From Plantago ovata (taxonomy: Eukaryota > Streptophyta > Magnoliopsida > Lamiales > Plantaginaceae): DNA of 64,000 nt. Below are positions 57,252-64,000 of the stretch, piece after piece. The notes beneath the pieces were generated by a model. It saw only the letters and a list, made by a program, of their open reading frames with translations. It was not told the DNA's origin and did no database searches. The DNA lies in assembly GCA_028274465.1 (NCBI GenBank), contig CM051458.1, positions 58,455,253 through 58,519,252 of the forward strand, given 5' to 3'. How positions within the stretch are numbered: position 1 is the stretch's first letter; each line of letters begins with the position of its first letter. Both the position numbers and the translations under genes were made by a program.

Positions 57252-58738
57252 ATTTTAATCGCTTTCTTTACCGCTTTAGATTTTATCTCACGAGTTTGAT
57301 TGAGTATTATAGGTGACTTATACAAGCATTAGCTCTCACCTTGGATCCACTTTCGGCGTTCGGGACGAGCGACGACGTTCAGGTTTGGGGAGGAGGTTAT
57401 CGCTGGTTATCTCTATACTTATCTTGCTTATAAAAAACTCGTGAAATTTTTTGCATTTGCACGTTTACTCCTTTCCTAGGATAGTCTTGCATGTTTTATA
57501 TTGATTTTATTGCCGAATTTTTTGAAATTTTTATTGGGTAGATCAACTAACTATGCCATTAATCGTATGCTTCATCTCTATGAATTTGTTTGAGGTTTTT
57601 CTTGCTTGGCTTGTCTCATTCATGTATTGCACTTAGTTGAGCTTGGTAGTCTCGACATTACTTAGTGGTGTTTTCTCTACTGCGGTTCACGAAGGCCTTT
57701 ATAATAGGATGATGCATGTTAGGGTCTTATGGTTGTTTTCCCGAGTAATTATGTACCTAAGAGGCAACAAGTCTTTACCATGCTTTGAGATTGCTAAATG
57801 CCTAGGAAGGAGGTAGTGTGAGGTTGTGTGATCCTTTGTTTATAACATATTCTTCCGAATAGGTTTGGGGAGGGGGTTACACCATCACAGACTTGTTTTT
57901 GTTTTTCATTTTCGTATCGTGAATTTATTTTTCATTTTCCGTAAATTTTGTACTCCAGCCTATTCTTTCGAATAGGTTTGGGGAAGTCGTGTGAGTCATT
58001 TTGTTTCTCTTTTTGTTATGCTACTGCTGGCTAGAAAAAATCGAAAAAAAAGAGAAAAAAATTTCCAGAAAAAAAAAGAATCTGGAAAGAAAAAAAGAAA
58101 AAAAAAAAGAAAAGACCCCAAAAAAGCAATGAAGGGTCCAAACAAGAAAGCCAAATAGCAGTTTAGCAAAGTGTTGAGTCTTTTCCATTTTTGTAATGTT
58201 CGTAATCGTGTTTTATCTTTTTTGTCTTGAGTGTCATCTGTTCTAGACCACCCTCGTCCTGCCATTCAGGAAGTGGTGAATAGCTTAAGACTTTACTTGA
58301 GAGATGGGTAGAATAGGGGAGTGTTATCTTTTATTGGGAACCCTCCTTCGTTTGATGAGAGCCAGTACTGGTTCGACCTCTTTTGAGGAAAAGTCTTAAC
58401 ATGGTGGAACAGCAGTAAGTCCTCAGTTTCATAGGCACGGGGCAACCATTCGTATCTTACCATGCTTCATTACGTCGTCACGGACTAGGTCCAGGTAGAG
58501 AATGTTACGAGAGACTATCTTGTTTTGACATAAGTGCTTATGTGAATGTGTATGAGTCAATCGAGGCATTCTTCAACCTATATTCATGTTATGATTTGTA
58601 TGGTTTTTGTTCATATGTTATTTGATAGATTCAGTAGATTAGTTCATTTTATTTGGCATGAAACTCCATTTTGTGTCTTGCATGTTTTTGTATTAGAGTC
58701 TAGCTTAGTTGCTTGAGGAAGGTTCGGTTTTGGGAGTT
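57252..58738 (+). other. Element F 3' module
   Basis: It holds a polypurine-tract-like GGTTTGGGGAGGAGG near 57381, twin hairpins at 57844-57865 (one stem mismatch) and 57957-57978 (one G-T pair), a homopurine tract at about 58025-58135, and the terminal polypurine tract before 58739. The GAGGAC-loop hairpin is partly deleted. The conserved unknown segment and internal GC palindromes of C and G are absent. Confidence 0.75.
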
Positions 58739-60003
58739 TGATGAATGTGTATTTTACACGAGTCTTTTTCACCTATTTTAGCTATCCTCTATGTTAATTT
58801 AGATATATTTTAGTACATTTTATTAGAATAGTGTCACGTTTCCCTTTAGATTTTATTTTACAGGTTTTGGTTGAAATTCGAGGATTTTCGGGCAATTATA
58901 TTGAAGTTGACAAGGAATTGGTGTTCCAGAAGCCTATTTGGAGTATCTGAAGGTTTTCGGATACGATTTGAAGTCTAGGGGCCGAATCTGGAGGTTAGAA
59001 GGCTACTAGAAGTCAGAAACCGTATCCGAAAAGGGGAAGAAATCCAAAAACGCGTCGAAAACACGGAATTCCGCGAGAAAAACTCTGGGGCGAACCGCCG
59101 CATGCTGGGGCGAACCGCTCCGTAGTTTTTCGGGGCCTATATATAGTGCTCAGTTTTTCTCCGAAAATCATATCTTTCCAGACCTACTTTCTCACCTCTC
59201 TCTATAGTTTTAGGTAGGAAATTCCCGGGGCCTGTCCTGGGAGTTCTGTAGCTTAAGGGATACTTTTTCATAGAGGATTGGAGCTCGTAGGATCGCAATT
59301 CTTCGGAGATTGACAACCTTCGGTAACTTGTATCTTACAGTTTAATCTACTTATTTTATATATCTTTCAATATGTTTTCTTCTATGATTTTTGTTGATTG
59401 CATGCCTATTATGAGTAGCTAAACTTATCGTTGGTGGTAGTATGTGAATTCTTAGCGAAGGGAAGATAATCATGCTAATGGCTATATCGCGCATTATACT
59501 CCGTGTTATTGCTTTATTTCGTTGATCAGGCACAACCTAAATTCTCGTATATTGTATTAATTATTATGCACACTTGGACACTTGTCGACCATCAGACCAA
59601 TTATCTTCGTAGTGTTGAATAATTACGAAACACATTAGGACAATAGTGATTGACTTGTCAGACCAATTATCTTCGTAGTGCTTAATATTTGCAACAGGAC
59701 ACTAGATTGATTCAAAGATCTCTATGCAAGACCGAGGAATTTATGCATGATTATCGACCCGTTATGTTAAGAAGGACCATACTATCACCAATCTCCATTA
59801 TCTGCTAGAAACCCCTCTGCTATCTGTTTTCTGTTTTTATATTCTAAATTAGATTTGATAAAGCTAGTTATAGTCCTGAGAGAACGACACTCGAGTCATT
59901 CTACTGCTACACTACGGTTCTCGTTGTAGTTGTGGATTGCCTTTGGCTAATTACAAATTTATTTGATTCGTTCGCGTTGGAGCACGACATCCGCGGTTCA
60001 TCA
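58739..60003 (+). repeat. Element F second LTR
   Basis: Near identical to 53596-54868 apart from a short deletion close to its start (TTTACACGAGTC). GC palindromes lie at about 59087-59122 and TATA at 59137-59146. Confidence 0.92.
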
Positions 60004-60006
60004 AAT

Positions 60007-60024
60007 TGGCGCCGTTGCCGGGGA
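60007..60024 (+). other. Primer binding site of element F, second copy
   Basis: TGGCGCCGTTGCCGGGGA, placed as in the first copy. Confidence 0.92.
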
Positions 60025-60172
60025 CTATACTCCTTTTTTCTGTTTAATTTGTTTATATTTACAGCTTTAGATTCCTAATTCTATTAGTTTAAGTGTTTCT
60101 TTTTAATCTCTCTCTGATACAGCTTTCCTAGTCTGTTTCTAATCACCTTTCCTAGTCTGTTATAGATAGTGT

Positions 60173-61650
60173 ATGCCGCATACACGTTCTGCAGGAACAC
60201 CGCTTGCTGATTCAATTGCTGAGATCGACAGAGTCTACCACCAAAGAAGGCGACTACTTGAAAGGCGCGCACTAGAGGAAATAGAGGAAACCGATTTCTC
60301 TGAATCTCTACTCAGTCTCTTCAAGGAAATCGACGGAATGGCAGAAGCTAGACCATTAAAGGCATGGGTACAACCCACAAAGGATCATATGAGGGGACCG
60401 GCGATTGTTCTTTCGTCTGCAACCCGAGATCCGGAGATCAAGAACCACGCATTCCAACAACTTCCGAGGTTCTATGGCTTATCAAGGGAAGACGTGATGG
60501 GGTACTTGCACGATATCGATGATTTCGTCAACCAACTCCCACGACCCGGAGCTGACATAACAACGGATGAGTTGAGGATGAAGGTTTTTGCTATGGGACT
60601 TGGCGACAGAGCCATGCCATGGTTAAGTTCTCTTCCAGCAGGCTCGCCGGACACTTGGGAAAAGGTTTTTTCATCTTTCATGGAGAAATACTTCCCTCAC
60701 ACCTTGACTACCGCGCTAAAGGCGCAAATCACTGGATTCAAACAGGACTATGATGAGACCATCTACACCGCGTTCGAGAGGTTCCAAGATCTCACGAACA
60801 AGTTCCCTCACCATGGTTTTGAACTTTCCGACCTAGTCCAACACTTCTACAATGGACTAACCTTCGAGAACCAACAAGTGGTGGATTTCCAATGCCGAGG
60901 CAATATTTGGGAGGAAACCGTAGAATCCGTCTGGGCAGTTTTCGAAAGGCTTGCTAAGGGTTCGCAGTTCAAGGACCCAAGAGCAATGCTTAGGAGACGT
61001 GGACCTGAAGCTCCACCGACTCAAGAAGCCCCTATGTATAGGGGGAATGGGATCAATTCGAATGCTTTACCAACGAATTGAAGCAAGTCCTCAAGAGCGC
61101 CATCGGAACAACTGTTTCGAACGAAGTATGCCGAATATGCAAGAACTATGGGCATGGGGCTCATATGTAGATCGGAGCTGGCATACGATGATGGCAACTG
61201 GGCTCGAGGAGGCGAAAATAAGCCTTTGCTACGGAGTTTGGACTCAGAAGTTAGCTACGGACAAACGGTAGGAATCTCGAGGTGGATTTTGGAGAAGGGG
61301 ATACCGTAAACAATCAAGGATATGCACCGCTAACCAACTTATGGACCTAACCAAGACCTGTAGGTGAACTATGGTAATGATCACTGCAAAACCCCGCTCC
61401 GAAGAGCCACCGAAGTCGAAGTCGGCTCAACTGATGGAGAACTTGCAAAAGATGGTCATCACACACAAAAGTTTTCTCAAACGTTATGAAGAAGATTCAG
61501 AGAAGACGAGGGCAATGCTCATAGGTGGAAGAGAGCACTAGGCTTGCCAAAAAAATGGATAGCACAAAAGATGCAAGAATTGACGACCGAGGAAGCAGTA
61601 GGGACAAGGCAAACTGCTAGCAGCACTGTGAAGTCGAATCCATTACATTG
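60173..61650 (+). pseudogene. gag: Second copy of element F gag, degraded toward gap
   Basis: It is nearly identical to 55038-56510. It shares the one-base deletion in the linker (GCGAAAATAAGCC near 61205). From about 61045 to the gap there are many extra single-base losses not seen in the first copy, probably sequencing error at a contig end. Confidence 0.85.
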
Positions 61651-61750
61651 NNNNNNNNNNNNNNNNNNNNNNNNNNNNNNNNNNNNNNNNNNNNNNNNNN
61701 NNNNNNNNNNNNNNNNNNNNNNNNNNNNNNNNNNNNNNNNNNNNNNNNNN
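61651..61750. other. Assembly gap (100 N)
   Basis: Exactly 100 N. It lies in the second internal copy of F, as expected where near-identical tandem copies defeat assembly. Confidence 0.98.
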
Positions 61751-61847
61751 CAAAAATGACTTCTGACCAACAACAAATCATCATGAAGTATAACAGTTTA
61801 AGCACTCTTGCTGAAAATTGCAATGAGTTTTATTCTCTGCACATCAC
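61751..61847. other. Unassigned 97-bp fragment after the gap
   Basis: It matches no other element here. It contains CTTGCTGAAAATTGC, reminiscent of the copia motif, but the assignment is not supported. ATCAC before the J LTR may be its target duplication. Confidence 0.3.
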
Positions 61848-63178
61848 TGATGAACGGAGATTTGTCAGGTCCCGGTTCAGTCAAATAAATTTGTTATTTA
61901 GCCAAAGGAAATCCACAACTACAACGAAAACCTTAGTGTAGCAGTAGAATGACTCGAGTGTCGTTCTCTCAGGACTATAACTTGCTTTATCTATTTAACA
62001 AGAGAATATAAAACAGCAGACAGATAGCAATAGGTCGTTTTTAGCAGATAATGGAGATTGGTGATAGTACGGTCCTTCTTAACATAATGGGTCGATAATC
62101 ATGCATAAATTCCTCGGTCTTGCATAGAGATCTTTGAATCAATCTAGTGTCCTGTTGCAAGTATTAAGCACTACGAAGATAATAGGTCTGACAAGTCAAT
62201 CACGATTGTCCTAATGTGTTTCGTAATTACTCAACACTACGAAGATAATTGGTCTGATGATTGTCCTAACGTGTTCCGTAATTACTCAACACTACGAAGA
62301 TAATTGGTCTGATGGTCGACAAGTGTCCAATTGTGCATAATAATCAATACAACATACGAGAATTTTGGTTACAACTGATCAACGAAATAAAGCAATGACA
62401 CGGAGTATAATGCGTGATATAGCCATTAGCATGATTATCTTCCCTTCGCTAAGAATTCACATACTACCACCAACGATAAGTTTAGCTACTCATAATAGGC
62501 ATGCAATCAACAGAAATCATAGAAGAAAACATGTTGAAAGAATATAATAAAATAAGTAGAATAAAACAGTAAGATACAAAGTTACCGAAGGTTGTCAATC
62601 TCCGGATGATTGCTGTCCTACGAGCTCCAAACTGCTATGGAAAGTATCCCCTAAGCTACAGAACTCCCAGGACAGGCCCCGGGAAGTTCCTACCTAAAAC
62701 TATAGAGAGAGGTGAGAGAGAAGGCCTGGAAAGATATGATTTTCGGAGAGAAAACTGAGCACTATATATAGGCCCCTAATAAAACACGGGGCGGTTCGCC
62801 CCAGCCTGCGGCGGTTCGCCCCCCGGCTTTTTCGCGGAATTCCGCATTTTTCGACACGGTTTTGGATTTCTTCACCTTTTCGGACCCGGTTTCTAACTTC
62901 TAGTGGCCTTCTAACCTCCAAATTCGACCCCTAGACTCCAAATCCTATCCGGAAACCATCAGATACTCCAAATAGGCTTCTGGAACACCAATTCCTTGTC
63001 AACTTCAATATAATTGCTCAGAAATCTTCGAATTTCAACCAAAACCTGTAAAATAAAATCTAAAGGGAAACGTGACACTATTCTAATAAAATGTACTAAA
63101 ATATAGTTAAATTAACATAGATGATAGCTAAAATAGGTGAAAAAGACTCGAATGAAAGTGTAAAATACACATTCATCA
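61848..63178 (-). repeat. Element J 3' LTR
   Basis: It starts TGATGAACGG and ends TTCATCA. TATA is at 62762-62771, with GGGGCGGTTCGCCCC and GGCGGTTCGCCCC at 62787-62825. It is close to the LTR of G and F, with four copies of the LTR minisatellite. Confidence 0.9.
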
Positions 63179-64000
63179 AACTCCCCAAACCGAACCTTTG
63201 CTTGTCCTCAAGCAACTAAGCTAGACTCTAATACAAAAAACATGCAAGACACAAAATGGAATCTCATGCGAAATAAAATGAACTAATTTACTGAATCTAT
63301 CAAATAACATATGAACAAAAACCATATAAATCAAAGCATGAATATAGGTTGAAGAATACCTCGATTGACTTATACACATCCACATAAGCACTTATGTCAA
63401 GACAAGATAGTCTCTCGTAACATTCTCTACCTGGACCTAGTCAGTGACGACGTAATGAAGCATGCTAAGATACAAATGGTTGCCCCGTGCCTATGAAACT
63501 GAGGACTGACTGCTGTTCCAGCATGTTAAGACTTTTCCTCAAAAGAGGTCGAACCAGTACTGACTCTCATCAAACGAAGGAGGGTTCCCTATAAAAGATA
63601 ACTCTCCCCTATTCTATCCATCTCTCAAGTAAAGTCTTAAGCTATTCACCACTTCCTGAATGGCAGGACGAGGGTGGTCTAGAACAGATGACACTCGAGA
63701 CTAAAAAGATAAAAAATAAAAATAGAAAATTACAACACGATTACGAACAATACGAAAAATGGAAAAGACTCAAACTTTGCTAAACTGCTATTTGGCTTCC
63801 TTTTTTGGACCCTTCTTTGCTTTTTTGGGGTCTTTTCTTTTTTTTCTTCTCTTTTTTTTTTTCTTTCCAGATTCTTTCTTTTTCTTTTTCTTTTTTTTCT
63901 GGAATTTTTCTTTCTTCTTTTTTTTCGATTTCTTTTTAGCCAGCAGTAGCATAACAAAGAGAGAAACAAAATGACTCACACGACTTCCCCAAACCTATTC
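63179..64000 (-). mobile_element. Element J 3' module, running off the window
   Basis: It begins with the polypurine tract and GAGGAC-loop hairpin (63198-63215), continues with the homopurine tract on the sense strand (about 63800-63940) and ends within the first half of a twin hairpin (AACCTATTC at the last bases). Confidence 0.85.

Larger units (their letters stand above)
53596..61650 (+). mobile_element. Non-autonomous LTR retroelement F in tandem: LTR-internal-LTR-internal
   Basis: LTR 53596-54868, internal 54869-58738, LTR 58739-60003 and a second internal region 60004-61650 that ends at the gap. The second LTR is followed immediately by a primer site and gag, not by flanking DNA. Both internal copies share a leader duplication and a gag frameshift. 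Confidence 0.88.

Noticed and set aside
58739-60003. Second F LTR as the normal 3' LTR of a simple insertion
   Set aside because: It is followed at once by a primer site and gag instead of the CTCCC target, so a tandem structure fits better.
5233-62547. Antisense ORF repeated in several LTRs (starting MRDIAIS at 5233, 34335, 54363 and elsewhere)
   Set aside because: It is antisense to each element and follows LTR similarity. Its end differs between copies and no domain is visible, so I treat it as a by-product of LTR conservation.

Overview
The window is intergenic-type DNA from a land plant, most likely a eudicot with a large repeat-rich genome. It is almost entirely transposable elements and I find no host gene, tRNA, rRNA or CRISPR array. 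The evidence is LTR retrotransposons of plant-specific lineages with primer sites complementary to tRNA-Asp or initiator tRNA-Met, a CACTA (En/Spm) DNA transposon and a small Mutator-like element. Two runs of exactly 100 N mark assembly gaps.

Left half (1-32964) is one nested stack. The outermost element, A, is an Athila-like Ty3/gypsy element on the minus strand with gag, protease and pol; its other LTR lies beyond the left edge. Its reverse transcriptase is split by element B (1396-28802, duplicated target CTAGC). The 3' LTR of B is split by a CACTA transposon (1982-22700, duplicated target GTC). The CACTA is split by retroelement C (4793-22284, GGAGC). C is split by retroelement D (7679-16958, GAACA). 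A Mutator-like element (24574-25626) also sits inside B. Each boundary is backed by a target-site duplication and by the uninterrupted sequence in a sister copy, so the order of insertion can be read directly: A, B, CACTA, C, D.

Right half (33548-64000) holds more relatives of C: E (plus strand, split in gag by G), G (minus strand, running into the first gap), a Sirevirus-like Ty1/copia element (minus strand, 41446-about 49830), H (plus), F (plus, as LTR-internal-LTR-internal running into the second gap) and J (minus, running off the end).

Elements C, D, F, G and H form a group that carries gag and an aspartic protease but no reverse transcriptase, RNase H or integrase. They should depend on an autonomous partner such as an A-type element. 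They share a long 3' module containing hairpins and polypurine-tract-like repeats, even where their gag genes differ, so they are modular mosaics. B joins an A-type gag to the same module.

The most interesting signals are non-coding. Palindromes of the form GCGNNNCGC are clustered just upstream of the LTR TATA box and again inside the same element, with element-specific flanks and centres. Several stem-loops keep their stems while their loops vary, or show compensatory changes. The copia element has a tandem series of small hairpins before its polypurine tract and is saturated with the hexamer CAGCAA. The Mutator-like element carries an array of 16-bp perfect palindromes.
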